Below the pieces are notes generated by a model. It searched no databases and was not told where the DNA came from. It was given only the letters and a program-made list of their open reading frames with translations. A DNA stretch of 64,000 nucleotides from Parcubacteria group bacterium (GTDB lineage: Bacteria > Patescibacteria > Paceibacteria > UBA9973 > UBA2103): assembly GCA_028286605.1 (NCBI GenBank), contig JAQBRE010000002.1, forward strand, positions 434,001-498,000. The letters run 5' to 3'. This document shows, in pieces, positions 16,676 to 25,671 of this stretch (within the stretch, counting starts at the first letter, position 1; every line of letters starts with the position of its first letter). Position numbers and translations under genes: made by a program.

Positions 16676-18748
16676 ATGGCGAACTTCAAGCTTCACATTC
16701 CGTTTCCGCCGGCTGGGGACCAGCCGGCGGCTATCAAAGCCCTCGTTAAGGGTGTTCAGGATGGCTTGCCGTTCCAAACACTTCTTGGTGCGACCGGAAC
16801 AGGAAAGACCTATACGATCGCGAACGTCGTTGCGCAGATAGACAAGCCGACGCTCGTTATGGCGCACAACAAGACGCTCGCCGCGCAGCTCGCACAGGAG
16901 TATCGCGAGTTTTTTCCTGAGAACGCGGTGCACTATTTCGTTTCCTATTACGACTACTATCAGCCGGAGGCATACATCGCGCACTCCGATACGTATATTG
17001 AAAAGGAAGCGCAGATCAACGCCGAGATCGATCGTCTTCGTCACGCCGCTACGCAGGCGCTCCTAACACGCAAGGATGTCCTGATTGTCGCTTCCGTCTC
17101 TGCTATCTATGGTCTCGGTTCGCCAGCAAATTATGAGAAGGTGCACGTGAAGCTCGTTAAAGGCGGGAAGGAAGATCGCGCATCGCTCATTCGTAAGCTC
17201 GTCGGTATTTATTTCGAACGAACGAATGCAGACCTGGAACCAGGCAAGCTGCGAGCTGTGGGGAATTCGCTTGAGCTTATGCCGGTTAACGAGCGAGCGA
17301 TCTATCGCATCGTATTCGAAGGGGAACTCATCAGCCTGATCGAATCGCTAGACCCTGTCTCGCGCGCAAAAATAGGGGAGCCGGACTCCCTATTCATATT
17401 CCCTGCCAAGCACTTCGTTTCGAACGAGGAGGAACGTAACCGTGCACTCGAAAGCATCCGTGCGGAGCTCGATGATCGCCTTGAACAGCTGAAGCGTGAA
17501 GAGAAGCCGCTCGAGGCCGAGCGGCTCAAGCGCCGTACCCTGCACGACATCGCGCTTATCCGCGAGATCGGCTATAGCGGCGGCATCGAGAACTACTCGC
17601 GACACTTCGACGGCCGCGCACCAGGCGAGCCGCCGCACACGCTCCTTTCCTACTTCCCGCACAAGAAAGACGGCTCCGCAGATTTCCTTACCGTTATAGA
17701 TGAATCGCACGTTGCCGTTTCGCAGGTGGGCGGCATGTATGCCGGTGATAAGTCCCGAAAGGATATTCTGGTGGAGCACGGCTTCCGCTTACCATCCGCG
17801 CGCGATAATCGTCCGCTCAAATTCGAGGAATTCGAGAAGCGCATTGGGCAGGTGATATTCACCTCAGCAACACCAGGAGTTTACGAGCGCGAGCATTCGG
17901 TTGCACCGAACGGGCAAATAGTACAGCAGATCATTCGCCCGACTGGACTCGTTGATCCCGAACTCGTCGTGCGTCCTATTAATGAGTCAGGAGAATACAA
18001 AGGACAGGTGGCAGATTTCATCGCCGAGGCAGAGAAGACTATTAAGGGCGGCGGCCGCGCACTCGCGACGACGCTCACCAAGCAGATGGCGGAAGACCTT
18101 GCAGACTTCCTGCGCGAGAAGGGAATCAAATCCGAATACATTCATAGTGACATCAAGACGATCGAGCGCATCGATATCCTCACTGCATTTCGTAGAGGCG
18201 AGTTCGACATCCTTGTCGGCGTGAACCTGCTGCGTGAGGGCCTCGATCTTCCGGAAGTTGAATTGGTCGGCATCCTTGATGCCGACAAGGAAGGGTTCCT
18301 TCGTTCGGAAACATCGCTCATCCAAACTATCGGCCGCGCGGCACGTAACGTGCTCGGTCGCGTGATTCTGTATGCGGATGTAATGACCGGCTCGATGGAG
18401 CGCGCTATCGGCGAGACTGATCGCCGCCGCACTATTCAGGAAGCGTACAACAAGGAACATGGCATAACTCCGATGACCATCAAGAAGGAGATCAAGGACA
18501 TCGCAGAGAGTATGCGCAGCGAGCATCAGAAGACGGTCCATTCGCTCCTTGAGCTCGATTCGAAACTGTATGAGGAAGATCCGAAAGCGTTCATAAAGGA
18601 TAAGCGTCGCCAGATGAATGAAGCGGTTGAAGCGCTCGATTTTGAGACGGCTGCCATCATTCGAGACGAGATATATACGCTCGAGGGCAAGGAAGTGCCA
18701 GAAAAGAAGGCGGGAAAGGCACGAAGTACGCGCCGACGGGGTCGATAA
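16676..18748 (+). CDS. uvrB: Excinuclease ABC subunit B
   Basis: A 690-residue damage-verifying helicase of nucleotide excision repair. Motifs: LLGATGTGKTYTIANV (Walker A), the beta-hairpin region YYDYYQPEAYI that inserts behind the lesion, IDESHV (motif II), and motif VI in QTIGRAARN. The C-terminal UVR domain (RRQMNEAVEALDFETAAIIRDEI) contacts UvrC. Size matches the family. The start is the ATG at 16676, since MANFKLHIPFPPAGDQP matches the usual N-terminus; the frame is open further upstream to 16601 but that part is not conserved. uvrA and uvrC follow within 5 kb, separated by a two-component pair. Confidence 0.97.
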   Translation: MANFKLHIPFPPAGDQPAAIKALVKGVQDGLPFQTLLGATGTGKTYTIANVVAQIDKPTLVMAHNKTLAAQLAQEYREFFPENAVHYFVSYYDYYQPEAYIAHSDTYIEKEAQINAEIDRLRHAATQALLTRKDVLIVASVSAIYGLGSPANYEKVHVKLVKGGKEDRASLIRKLVGIYFERTNADLEPGKLRAVGNSLELMPVNERAIYRIVFEGELISLIESLDPVSRAKIGEPDSLFIFPAKHFVSNEEERNRALESIRAELDDRLEQLKREEKPLEAERLKRRTLHDIALIREIGYSGGIENYSRHFDGRAPGEPPHTLLSYFPHKKDGSADFLTVIDESHVAVSQVGGMYAGDKSRKDILVEHGFRLPSARDNRPLKFEEFEKRIGQVIFTSATPGVYEREHSVAPNGQIVQQIIRPTGLVDPELVVRPINESGEYKGQVADFIAEAEKTIKGGGRALATTLTKQMAEDLADFLREKGIKSEYIHSDIKTIERIDILTAFRRGEFDILVGVNLLREGLDLPEVELVGILDADKEGFLRSETSLIQTIGRAARNVLGRVILYADVMTGSMERAIGETDRRRTIQEAYNKEHGITPMTIKKEIKDIAESMRSEHQKTVHSLLELDSKLYEEDPKAFIKDKRRQMNEAVEALDFETAAIIRDEIYTLEGKEVPEKKAGKARSTRRRGR

Positions 18749-18755
18749 ATAAGTG

Positions 18756-18782
18756 CGTAAAGCGGCCAAAGGCCGCTTTACG
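18756..18782. repeat. Perfect hairpin after uvrB
   Basis: A 12-base-pair stem (18756-18767 with 18771-18782, loop AAA) with no T-run after it. It may protect or weakly terminate the uvrB transcript. Confidence 0.55.
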
Positions 18783-18800
18783 GGATGCTACTATAGGTTC

Positions 18801-19901
18801 ATGAAGATGAGCATCCGTACGCTACTGACCGTACTCGCACTCGCTGCGCTCGTGCTATTTCTCGTGGTCGTGTTCGGAGCCATGTACCTCTTGCAGGGCG
18901 AGTTCATGCAGCTATTGCCTTCGGATGTCGTTCCTCAGGTTATTTCGGGAATCAGCGCATCACTCATGTATCAGGCAGGCGCATTCACGCTCCTTAGTAT
19001 CATCATCGCGATAACGCTGTTCTTGATTCTGAGCGCAGCGATCGCGCAGCCGCTTCGCGCTATCGTGGTCGCGATGACGGCGTTCGCAGAACGGGGGGAG
19101 CGCGTAGCGCTCCCTAGCTCCTCCCTCATGCCCACGGAGCTGACGTCTCTAACGGCAGCACTCGTCGCCTCGATGGATAAAGTGGAGCTTTCGCATAAGA
19201 AGGACGAAGAAGTCTCCCGTGTGAAATCAGATTTCATCTCTACCGCCGCGCACCAGCTCCGCACGCCGCTCACCGGTATTCGCTGGGCGCTCGAGGCACT
19301 CCAGCAGGAACAGCTTTCGCAGGATCAACAGGCGCTCGTTAAGAGTGCCGTCGATAAGAGTCATGACCTCGTCGCAATTGTCGGCACGCTGCTCGACATT
19401 TCCGCAATCGAATCAGGAAAATATAAATACAACTTTATACCGATGGATCTTGGCGAGCTCGTGAATGAAGTAGGTAATGATTTCACGCCGCTTGCTGCGC
19501 AGCGCCAGGTATCGCTTCTATTCCAGCCAAGCGCTGAACCGTTGCCGCAGATAAAAGGTGATCGCGATCGCATCAAATGGATTCTCAATAATCTTATCGA
19601 GAATGCCATTCGCTACACTCCTACCGGCGGTTCCATAACCGTGTCGACAGATATCATCGCGAATCAGGTGCAGGTTCGCGTGCGCGACACGGGTATCGGT
19701 ATCCCTGAACAGGAGCGCGGCAATATCTTCGAGCGTTTCTATCGAGCGGGCAACGCGATAACGAAGGAAAATGCCGGCAACGGTCTGGGTCTCTATATCG
19801 CACGCACGATCGCTACGGATCACGGCGGCGACCTTGATTTCAAGGGAAACACTGAGGGTCCGGGCACCACGTTCATCCTTTCTTTCCCGGTTAGTGCCTA
19901 G
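18801..19901 (+). CDS. Sensor histidine kinase
   Basis: A 366-residue membrane kinase. Two membrane helices (about residues 8-32 and 60-80) flank a very short outer loop of roughly 28 residues, so it probably senses the membrane itself or a partner. A HAMP-like linker follows. The HisKA box FISTAAHQLRTPLTGIRWALE carries the phosphorylated His, and the ATPase domain shows the N box (NLIENAIRYTPTGG), G1 (DTGIGIPEQE), F (FERFYR) and G2 (GNGLGLYIA) motifs. The ATG at 18801 is used: TACTAT (18789-18794) ends six bases before it. The response regulator follows 18 bases downstream with its own -10 element. Its place between uvrB and uvrA may be chance or hint at damage-linked signalling. Confidence 0.9.
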   Translation: MKMSIRTLLTVLALAALVLFLVVVFGAMYLLQGEFMQLLPSDVVPQVISGISASLMYQAGAFTLLSIIIAITLFLILSAAIAQPLRAIVVAMTAFAERGERVALPSSSLMPTELTSLTAALVASMDKVELSHKKDEEVSRVKSDFISTAAHQLRTPLTGIRWALEALQQEQLSQDQQALVKSAVDKSHDLVAIVGTLLDISAIESGKYKYNFIPMDLGELVNEVGNDFTPLAAQRQVSLLFQPSAEPLPQIKGDRDRIKWILNNLIENAIRYTPTGGSITVSTDIIANQVQVRVRDTGIGIPEQERGNIFERFYRAGNAITKENAGNGLGLYIARTIATDHGGDLDFKGNTEGPGTTFILSFPVSA

Positions 19902-19919
19902 TGCTATACTTCCTATATC

Positions 19920-20459
19920 ATGGCTGATTCAACGAATTTCATACTAGTGGTGGAGGATGATCCTATTCTTAAGAACTTGCTCGGGCACACGTTCGCAGGA
20001 AAGTATCAGACGCTGTACGCCTCTAATGGCGCTGAAGCGCTCGCACTGTTCAATCAGTACACGCCGGCAATCGTCCTTCTGGACCTCATGCTTCCCGACA
20101 TGGACGGATTCACGATTCTTCAGCAGATCCGTGCACGCCCTGACGCGTCGAAGGATGTGCCGGTGATCATTGTTTCTAACCTTGGCCAGCAGTCTGATAA
20201 GGACAAAGCAATGGCACTCGGCGCTAACGACTATATCGTGAAGGCAGAAGTCGAGATCGAAGAGATCGTGAACCGCATGCAGAAGTTCATGCCGGTTGCA
20301 GGCGCTGCGCCAGTAGCTCCGCCGGCTGCAAGCCCTATGCCTGCTGCTGCTCCGGCACCGACGCCAGCGCTGATGCCAGTACCTGAAGCGGTAGCCCCTG
20401 CTGCTGCACCTGAAATCGGTGATGGAGAAGGAACAGAAGAGAAGCCGTTCGTCATATAA
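19920..20459 (+). CDS. Response regulator, receiver domain with Ala/Pro-rich tail
   Basis: A 179-residue protein. Residues 5-125 form a receiver domain with the acidic pair in VVEDDP, the phosphorylated Asp in LLDLMLPDMDG (about residue 58), a Ser in IIVSNLG at the usual Thr/Ser position, and a Lys in YIVKAEVE. No DNA-binding domain follows; instead about 50 residues of Ala, Pro and Met end in an acidic tail. It probably works by protein contacts or needs another output protein. TATACT (19905-19910) stands nine bases before the ATG. The kinase upstream is its obvious partner. Confidence 0.88.
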   Translation: MADSTNFILVVEDDPILKNLLGHTFAGKYQTLYASNGAEALALFNQYTPAIVLLDLMLPDMDGFTILQQIRARPDASKDVPVIIVSNLGQQSDKDKAMALGANDYIVKAEVEIEEIVNRMQKFMPVAGAAPVAPPAASPMPAAAPAPTPALMPVPEAVAPAAAPEIGDGEGTEEKPFVI

Positions 20460-20463
20460 CGTT

Positions 20464-20476
20464 CATACACAAGTTT
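20464..20476 (+). promoter_or_regulatory. CATACACAAGTTT motif shared with the lexA upstream region
   Basis: This 13-base sequence lies 105 bases before uvrA and matches 12 of 13 bases of 50639-50651 upstream of lexA. It is a candidate LexA-type operator; only two copies were found, so this is tentative. Confidence 0.3.
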
Positions 20477-20520
20477 TTATTGTGCGCAGGTGTTCGATAG
20501 CGCAATTACACGCCTACGAG

Positions 20521-20575
20521 TATACTCATCCAGTACCGGTCCCGCCATGGACCGGGGCAATTCCGTAGATATAAG
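20521..20575 (+). promoter_or_regulatory. uvrA promoter region with hairpin leader
   Basis: Two -10 candidates are present: TATACT at 20521-20526, and TATAAG at 20570-20575, which ends six bases before the uvrA ATG. Between them is a hairpin, CCGGTCC paired with GGACCGG (about 20536-20556). The upstream start would give a structured leader, the downstream one a leaderless mRNA. Confidence 0.45.
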
Positions 20576-20581
20576 TCATAG

Positions 20582-23281
20582 ATGAAGAAAACATCAAGCA
20601 AATCTGAAGACGCACACTCGCAATTCACTGGTGAAAACTGGATAGAAGTGAAAGGTGCACGTACGCACAATTTGAAGAACCTCTCGGTCAAGCTGCCGCG
20701 CGGGGCTATGACCGTGCTCACCGGTTTGTCCGGCTCCGGTAAATCTTCGCTCGCTTTTGATACGATTTTCGCCGAAGGGCAGCGCCGTTATGTGGAATCA
20801 CTTTCCGCGTACGCGCGCCAGTTCCTGAACCAGATGCAGAAGCCGGATGTTGATGAGATCACCGGTCTTTCCCCCGCTATTTCCATAGATCAGAAGAGTC
20901 GTTCCAATAACCCGCGTTCAACGGTGGCAACGGTGACGGAAATCTACGATTACCTGCGCGTGCTCTACGCGCGTGCGGGCCAGCCATACTGCACGCAGCA
21001 TGATGTGCCAATTTCCCGCCTTTCGAAGGAAGAGATGATGCGTTTGGTGTGGAATCATGTGTATGCGAAGACAGGAGACACAAAAGCAGCGGATGGAGAA
21101 GATGCTGCAGCCGAGAAAGCACGCGTCATGGGCGTTGAGTTCGATCGTAGCACTGTAACAATTTACGCGCCGGTGGTGGTGGGCCGTAAGGGCGAGTACT
21201 ACCAGCTTCTCTACGATCTTTTGAGCAAAGGTTTCGAGCGCGTGGTGATAAATGGAAAGGAACAGTCGCTTCGTGAGAAGGCGGTGCTCGACAGGAACAA
21301 GCGTCACGAGATTGATGCCGTCGTGGATAACATCTTCGTATCTGAATTCGTGCGCACGCCGGACGCTGCACGTGAGCGCCTCTCCGAGGCGCTCGAACTC
21401 GCCCTCAAAGAGGCAGACGGTCTCGTGAAGATCAAGCATGCTGACGGCACGATGGAAACGCTTTCTTCCAAGTTTATCTGTCCTGAAGACGGCATGTCCT
21501 TCCCTGAGGTCGAGCCGCGTTTGTTCTCATTCAATAGCCCGTATGGTGCCTGCCCTGCCTGTAACGGCTTGGGTACGAAGTCTCTGTTTTCAAGCGAAGT
21601 GTGTCCGGTCTGCGAAGGAAAGCGTCTGCGCCCTGAAGCGCTTCGCGTGTATCTTGCGCAGAAGAAAAACACGAAGCAGCACCCGCTCGGCAATAACATC
21701 GTGGACTTCACGAACTTCTCTATACGAGATGCGAAAGACTTCATGGATAACCTGCACATGTCTGACATGCGTATGGAAATCGCGAAGCCGATCATCCGCG
21801 AAATCGTCGCGCGTCTTGATTTCATGCTTAATGTCGGCCTGGACTACCTCACGCTTAATCGCTCTGCAGCGACGCTTTCCGGCGGCGAGTCCCAGCGTAT
21901 CCGCCTTGCTTCCCAGCTCGGTACAGGCCTCGTGGGCGCGCTGTATGTGCTTGATGAGCCAACTATCGGCCTGCACCAGCGCGACAATGATCGCCTCATT
22001 AAAACTATGCTCACGCTTAAGGAGCTCGGCAACACTATTCTTGTTGTGGAGCATGACGAAGACACTATTTATGCCGCAGACTACATCGTAGATATCGGTC
22101 CTGGCGCCGGGGTACATGGTGGCAAAGTGGTCGCTGAAGGCTGGCTTGATGATCTTCTTACCGCGCCGACGAACGAATCCGGTTCGCTCACCCTTTCATA
22201 CCTGCGCGAAGAGACGCGCATCGAACTTCCGGAGGAACGTCGTACGAGCGAGAAAGGCTGGATCAAAGTGAAGGGTGCTTCGTTACATAATCTGGTGAAT
22301 CAGAATATTGATATTCCGCTTGGAAAGCTGGTTGGCATCACCGGTGTTTCCGGTTCCGGAAAGTCCACGTTCCTGTATGACATCCTGCACAAGAACGTTG
22401 CGGCACGCTTCGCGCGCCGTGAAGTGAAGCTTGAGCACGTTTCAAGTATGACGGGCACCGAATACCTTGCGCGCGTGGTACTTATTGATCAGTCCGCGAT
22501 CGGTCGCACACCACGCTCGAACCCGGCAACATACACCGGTTCCTTCACGCATATCCGTGACCTCTTCGCTTCAACAAGCGAAGCACGTGCGCGCGGCTGG
22601 AAGCCAGGGCGATTCTCCTTCAATGTTCCGGGCGGCCGTTGCGAAGCCTGCCAAGGAAACGGCATGATCGCCGTAGAGATGCACTTCCTTCCAACCGTGT
22701 ACGTAACGTGCGACGTCTGCGAAGGAAAGCGATTCATGAAAGAGACGCTCGAGGTTACGTATCGCGGCAAGAGTATCTATGACGTGTTGCAGATGACCGT
22801 TGAAGATGCCGCGAAGTTCTTCGAGGACATTCCAAGTATCGGCGAACGTCTTGAAACGCTCAAATCAACGGGTCTTGAATATCTTACGCTCGGCCAGTCT
22901 GCAACGACACTTTCCGGCGGGGAAGCGCAGCGAGTGAAGATCGCTGCAGAACTCTATCGGCCGACCACGATGAAGACGCTCTACCTTCTTGATGAGCCGA
23001 CCGTCGGCCTCCACTACGAAGACGTACGCAAGCTCATCGAGATCCTTCAGGAACTCGTTCTTCGCGGCAATACTGTCGTGGTTATCGAGCACAATCTGGA
23101 CCTCGTGAAGTCCTGCGATTACCTCATAGACTTCGGTCCTGAAGGCGGCATCAAGGGCGGCAAGATTATCGCGAAGGGAACTCCAGAGGAAGTCGCTGAA
23201 AACGAGAACTCATTCACCGGCGAATATCTCGCGAAGATCCTCAAGAAGCACGGCAAGAAAAAGAAAGAGTCTAAGGCGTAA
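20582..23281 (+). CDS. uvrA: Excinuclease ABC subunit A
   Basis: An 899-residue ATPase that finds DNA lesions and loads UvrB. Two ABC modules are present: first Walker A GLSGSGKSSLAFDTIFAEGQ, signature LSGGESQRIRLA; second Walker A GVSGSGKSTFLYDIL, signature LSGGEAQRVKIA. Both Walker B segments (YVLDEPTIGLHQRD and YLLDEPTVGLHYED) are intact. The C-terminal zinc finger is complete (CEACQGNG ... CDVCEGK). The first zinc module is altered: where most UvrA proteins have CPxCG, here CPEDG is found, so one ligand Cys is missing, although CPAC and CPVC are kept downstream. Length is slightly under the usual 940. Confidence 0.97.
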   Translation: MKKTSSKSEDAHSQFTGENWIEVKGARTHNLKNLSVKLPRGAMTVLTGLSGSGKSSLAFDTIFAEGQRRYVESLSAYARQFLNQMQKPDVDEITGLSPAISIDQKSRSNNPRSTVATVTEIYDYLRVLYARAGQPYCTQHDVPISRLSKEEMMRLVWNHVYAKTGDTKAADGEDAAAEKARVMGVEFDRSTVTIYAPVVVGRKGEYYQLLYDLLSKGFERVVINGKEQSLREKAVLDRNKRHEIDAVVDNIFVSEFVRTPDAARERLSEALELALKEADGLVKIKHADGTMETLSSKFICPEDGMSFPEVEPRLFSFNSPYGACPACNGLGTKSLFSSEVCPVCEGKRLRPEALRVYLAQKKNTKQHPLGNNIVDFTNFSIRDAKDFMDNLHMSDMRMEIAKPIIREIVARLDFMLNVGLDYLTLNRSAATLSGGESQRIRLASQLGTGLVGALYVLDEPTIGLHQRDNDRLIKTMLTLKELGNTILVVEHDEDTIYAADYIVDIGPGAGVHGGKVVAEGWLDDLLTAPTNESGSLTLSYLREETRIELPEERRTSEKGWIKVKGASLHNLVNQNIDIPLGKLVGITGVSGSGKSTFLYDILHKNVAARFARREVKLEHVSSMTGTEYLARVVLIDQSAIGRTPRSNPATYTGSFTHIRDLFASTSEARARGWKPGRFSFNVPGGRCEACQGNGMIAVEMHFLPTVYVTCDVCEGKRFMKETLEVTYRGKSIYDVLQMTVEDAAKFFEDIPSIGERLETLKSTGLEYLTLGQSATTLSGGEAQRVKIAAELYRPTTMKTLYLLDEPTVGLHYEDVRKLIEILQELVLRGNTVVVIEHNLDLVKSCDYLIDFGPEGGIKGGKIIAKGTPEEVAENENSFTGEYLAKILKKHGKKKKESKA

Positions 23282-23289
23282 ATTCTAAA

Positions 23290-23314
23290 GGGCCGTCCAG
23301 ATGGACGGCCCAGG
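23290..23314 (-). terminator. Hairpin terminator between uvrA and the convergent small gene
   Basis: A 9-base-pair GC-rich stem (23290-23298 with 23303-23311). On the minus strand it is followed by TTTAGAATTTA, so it mainly serves the small minus-strand gene. Confidence 0.6.
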
Positions 23315-23316
23315 CC

Positions 23317-23562
23317 CTACGCGGCCAGCATAGGGTATATCTCTTCGCAGTAGTTTCGAAAATTCACTAGCGCCTCTTCACTCGTTCCTCGTAACCTCCA
23401 GAGAGATTCCACCTCCTTGTAGAAGTCAGCAATCGCGCTTTCAGGGTACCGCTTGATACGACGAACAAGTTCTTCTTTCGCACGAGAGCTGAATGTCTGC
23501 TCAAGTCCAAGCGTAAGACGAAAGCCAAGCTGCTTCGCATTGTGATCGCTTTCACGACTCAT
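23317..23562 (-). CDS. Protein of unknown function (81 residues)
   Basis: A small, mostly helical, charged protein rich in Arg, Glu and Lys (GLEQTFSSRAKEELVRRIKR). No family is recognised; the composition would suit a small DNA- or protein-binding helical bundle. It has a clear Shine-Dalgarno sequence (GGGAGG, six bases before the ATG) and a promoter TTGACT (23622-23617) with TATAGT (23600-23595) on the minus strand. Its promoter overlaps the divergent uvrC promoter. It is another of the minority cassette-type genes. Confidence 0.6.
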   Translation of the reverse strand: MSRESDHNAKQLGFRLTLGLEQTFSSRAKEELVRRIKRYPESAIADFYKEVESLWRLRGTSEEALVNFRNYCEEIYPMLAA

Positions 23563-23594
23563 CTCAATTCCTCCCGGTTCAATTCCTGTTTCAA

Positions 23595-23622
23595 ACTATA
23601 TATTGTATAATTAAATAGTCAA
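23595..23622 (-). promoter_or_regulatory. Promoter of the 81-residue gene, overlapping the uvrC promoter
   Basis: Minus-strand TTGACT and TATAGT are 16 bases apart. The plus-strand TATAAT at 23606-23611 for uvrC lies within the same 30 bases, so both promoters compete for space. Confidence 0.5.
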
Positions 23623-23625
23623 ATT

Positions 23626-24879
23626 ATGCAGCGCGAAGACCTAAAAAAATTTGAGCTTCCTGACGTTCCTGGCGTCTATCTGTTCACGCAGGGCAAAGGT
23701 AAGTCCAAAAAGATTCTATACGTGGGGAAGGCGACTTCCCTGCGTGATCGCGTGCGCTCCTATTTCGATATCGAGCTCATCGCGACCCGCGGTCCGCGTA
23801 TCGTAGATATGGTCACGCAGGCAGACGGCCTGATGCATGAGACCACGCCAACCGTGCTGGAGGCGCTCGTGCGCGAAGCCGCACTTATTCGTGAATATGA
23901 TCCGCCGGCGAACACGCTGGGCAAAGACGGGAAGTCATTCCTGTATGCCGTCATTACAGACGAAGAGATTCCACGCGTTCTTGCGATACGCGGCAAGGAT
24001 ATTGATTTTGAAAACATGCGTGCGAACGGTTTCAAGCTGAAGCATACTTACGGGCCGTTTCCTTCCGGTTATCAGCTGCGCGAAGCACTGCGTCTGATCC
24101 GTCGCATCTTCCCGTTCTATGACACGCCGAAGCCTGTGGGCGAAGGGAATAAGCATCTGCAAGCGAAGGTTGAGTTCAACCGGCAGATAGGTCAGTATCC
24201 GCGTGATATGAGTCAGAGCCAATACATGCGCTCCATACGCAACGTTGGCTATTTCCTTTCCGGCCGCGTGAAAGCACTGCGCACCGTCCTTACGAAAGAA
24301 ATGAAAGACTCTGCAAAGAAGGAAGAATTCGAAGAGGCGGGCATAATTCGCAGACAGCTTTTCGCGCTGGATCATGTGCAGGATGTTTCTCTTATTAAAG
24401 ATGAACGAAACGAAGACAAAGAGGCGCCGCGCATCGAAGCGTATGACACGGCGCACCTTTCTGGTACCAATGCTATCGGCGTTATGACGGTGGTAGAGAA
24501 CGGCCTCATCATGAAGCGCGAATATCGCACGTTTAAGATTCAGGGTCGTGGTGGCAAGTCCACGAATGATGACATCGCGTCGCTAAAAGAGATCCTCACA
24601 CGCCGTTTGGGGCATCCAGAATGGCCGCTACCGCGCGCAATCGTCGTAGACGGCGGGAAGACGCACAAGAAGGCTGCAGAAGAAGTCTTGAAGCAGTATG
24701 AAATAGGTATTCCTGTGGCTGCGGTGGTTAAGGATGAGAAGCACCGTCCACGCGAAGTGATCGGCGCGATGCGCGCCGGCATCACCGAAGCAGACGCAGT
24801 CCTTGCTAATAGCGAAGCGCATCGATTCTCCATAACGCTCCACCGCAAGGCCCGCAACAAGACCATGCGTTCGGCATAA
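23626..24879 (+). CDS. uvrC: Excinuclease ABC subunit C, minimal form
   Basis: A 417-residue UvrC. The N-terminal GIY-YIG nuclease (about residues 10-95; PGVYLFTQG ... ILYVGKATSLRDRVRSYF) makes the 3' incision. A UVR domain (about 225-255) binds UvrB. The RNase H-like domain (IEAYDTAHLSGTNAIGVMTVV ... IVVDGGKTH) makes the 5' incision. The tandem helix-hairpin-helix region that ends normal UvrC proteins of about 600 residues is missing, and the Cys-rich part in the middle is not seen. DNA binding by the complex must therefore rest on other parts. -10 candidates TATAAT (23606-23611) and AATAGT (23614-23619) precede the ATG. Confidence 0.93.
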   Translation: MQREDLKKFELPDVPGVYLFTQGKGKSKKILYVGKATSLRDRVRSYFDIELIATRGPRIVDMVTQADGLMHETTPTVLEALVREAALIREYDPPANTLGKDGKSFLYAVITDEEIPRVLAIRGKDIDFENMRANGFKLKHTYGPFPSGYQLREALRLIRRIFPFYDTPKPVGEGNKHLQAKVEFNRQIGQYPRDMSQSQYMRSIRNVGYFLSGRVKALRTVLTKEMKDSAKKEEFEEAGIIRRQLFALDHVQDVSLIKDERNEDKEAPRIEAYDTAHLSGTNAIGVMTVVENGLIMKREYRTFKIQGRGGKSTNDDIASLKEILTRRLGHPEWPLPRAIVVDGGKTHKKAAEEVLKQYEIGIPVAAVVKDEKHRPREVIGAMRAGITEADAVLANSEAHRFSITLHRKARNKTMRSA

Positions 24880-24901
24880 TTGAAATTTATTTAGAGAGGT
24901 A

Positions 24902-24907
24902 TATAAT
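24902..24907 (+). promoter_or_regulatory. Promoter of RNA candidate A
   Basis: TATAAT (24902-24907) with TTGAAA (24880-24885) 16 bases upstream. The RNA should begin near 24914. Confidence 0.55.
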
Positions 24908-24913
24908 TGACTC

Positions 24914-25067
24914 ATACGTTTTCAAACGTATACCTGACGACAGAAAATTGAATCGGCTTGCTGCGGACACTAATCAAACGGTGTACTAATGGGCGAATTG
25001 GGGAAATCCCTTGCCGTCGCCCCAGGTAAAATAAACCATCCTCTTCGGGGGATGGTTTATTTATTTC
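24914..25067 (+). ncRNA. Candidate small RNA A (new family, two copies in window)
   Basis: A non-coding stretch of about 150 bases between a promoter and a strong hairpin (25029-25041 with 25050-25062). It contains AACGGTGTA at 24977-24985 directly followed by CTAATGGG at 24986-24993; both blocks recur in the same order at 36923-36944. After them, GGGCGA and TCGCCC can pair around an inner stem. A 31-codon frame from the ATG at 24989 ends at 25084 inside the convergent gene, but copy B has only seven codons there, so a peptide is not the shared feature. I cannot match it to a riboswitch or sRNA class. Confidence 0.45.
25029..25067 (+). terminator. Terminator of RNA candidate A
   Basis: A 13-base-pair stem with loop TCTTCGGG, followed by ATTTC. 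It overlaps the 3' end of the convergent gene at 25057-25521. Confidence 0.7.
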
Positions 25068-25521
25068 TTGCAGTTTTAAAATGAATCGAACAAATTTCTG
25101 CAGAGTCGTGTTTTTCATCTAATAATATCCGAAGCTGAGGATAGTCTTTTGCTGAATAATCCTTAGTATAGAAATGACCGACAGGTGTTCGTGTTCTGTC
25201 TTCTTCATACAGTTCGTAATCTGTAATAGTCTCCTGGAGATGTTCAAGTGCAAACAATATTCGCCCGAACACCTCTTCCTCAGGATGGCGCTTCATAAGA
25301 TCAACTTTCCGCTCCTCAACGAAATGCTTTAATGATTTGCGACTGATATATACCCGTGTTCCTTTACGTGGATGTTTTTCATGCCTTGAGCCACGAATAT
25401 CAAATATTCGCAGTAATTCTAGTGGACGCTCAATTAACTCGCCGTATTCCATATCAAAATACTCGCGTGCAAGTGCTTTGATTGTTCCGATTCTTCTTGG
25501 AATGCTGGCAGGTTCATTCAT
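25057..25521 (-). CDS. Protein of unknown function (154 residues)
   Basis: A soluble, charged protein. The middle contains IRGSRHEKHPRKGTRVYISRKSL split by basic residues, and the C-terminal part a beta-like stretch (YPQLRILLDEKHDSAEIC). No family is recognised. The DNA is more A/T-rich than the core genes. The start is the ATG at 25521, with CATACT (25533-25528 on the minus strand) six bases upstream, so unlike most accessory genes here it is of the leaderless type. Its stop lies inside the terminator hairpin of RNA candidate A; the same layout, RNA then convergent A/T-rich gene, is repeated at 36900-37477. Confidence 0.6.
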   Translation of the reverse strand: MNEPASIPRRIGTIKALAREYFDMEYGELIERPLELLRIFDIRGSRHEKHPRKGTRVYISRKSLKHFVEERKVDLMKRHPEEEVFGRILFALEHLQETITDYELYEEDRTRTPVGHFYTKDYSAKDYPQLRILLDEKHDSAEICSIHFKTARNK

Positions 25522-25636
25522 CTATCAAGTATGTGTAATGAAGCAAACACAAGAGGCATTTTTAAATTGGATAAGGGCTAATTCACTTTATCTTTTCTTC
25601 ATCTCAAGCTTGAAATAAGAGCGTGCGCACCGGCTC

Positions 25637-25665
25637 TTGACAATAGAACGTTAGTGGGGTATTTT
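25637..25665 (+). promoter_or_regulatory. Strong promoter of the 280-base RNA candidate
   Basis: TTGACA (25637-25642) and TATTTT (25660-25665) are exactly 17 bases apart, the best -35/-10 match for an RNA-only transcript in the window. Confidence 0.65.
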
Positions 25666-25671
25666 AAAAAC

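Noticed and set aside
24989..25084. 31-codon frame inside RNA candidate A
   Set aside because: It runs through the terminator hairpin and the second copy has a stop after seven codons, so the peptide is not conserved.
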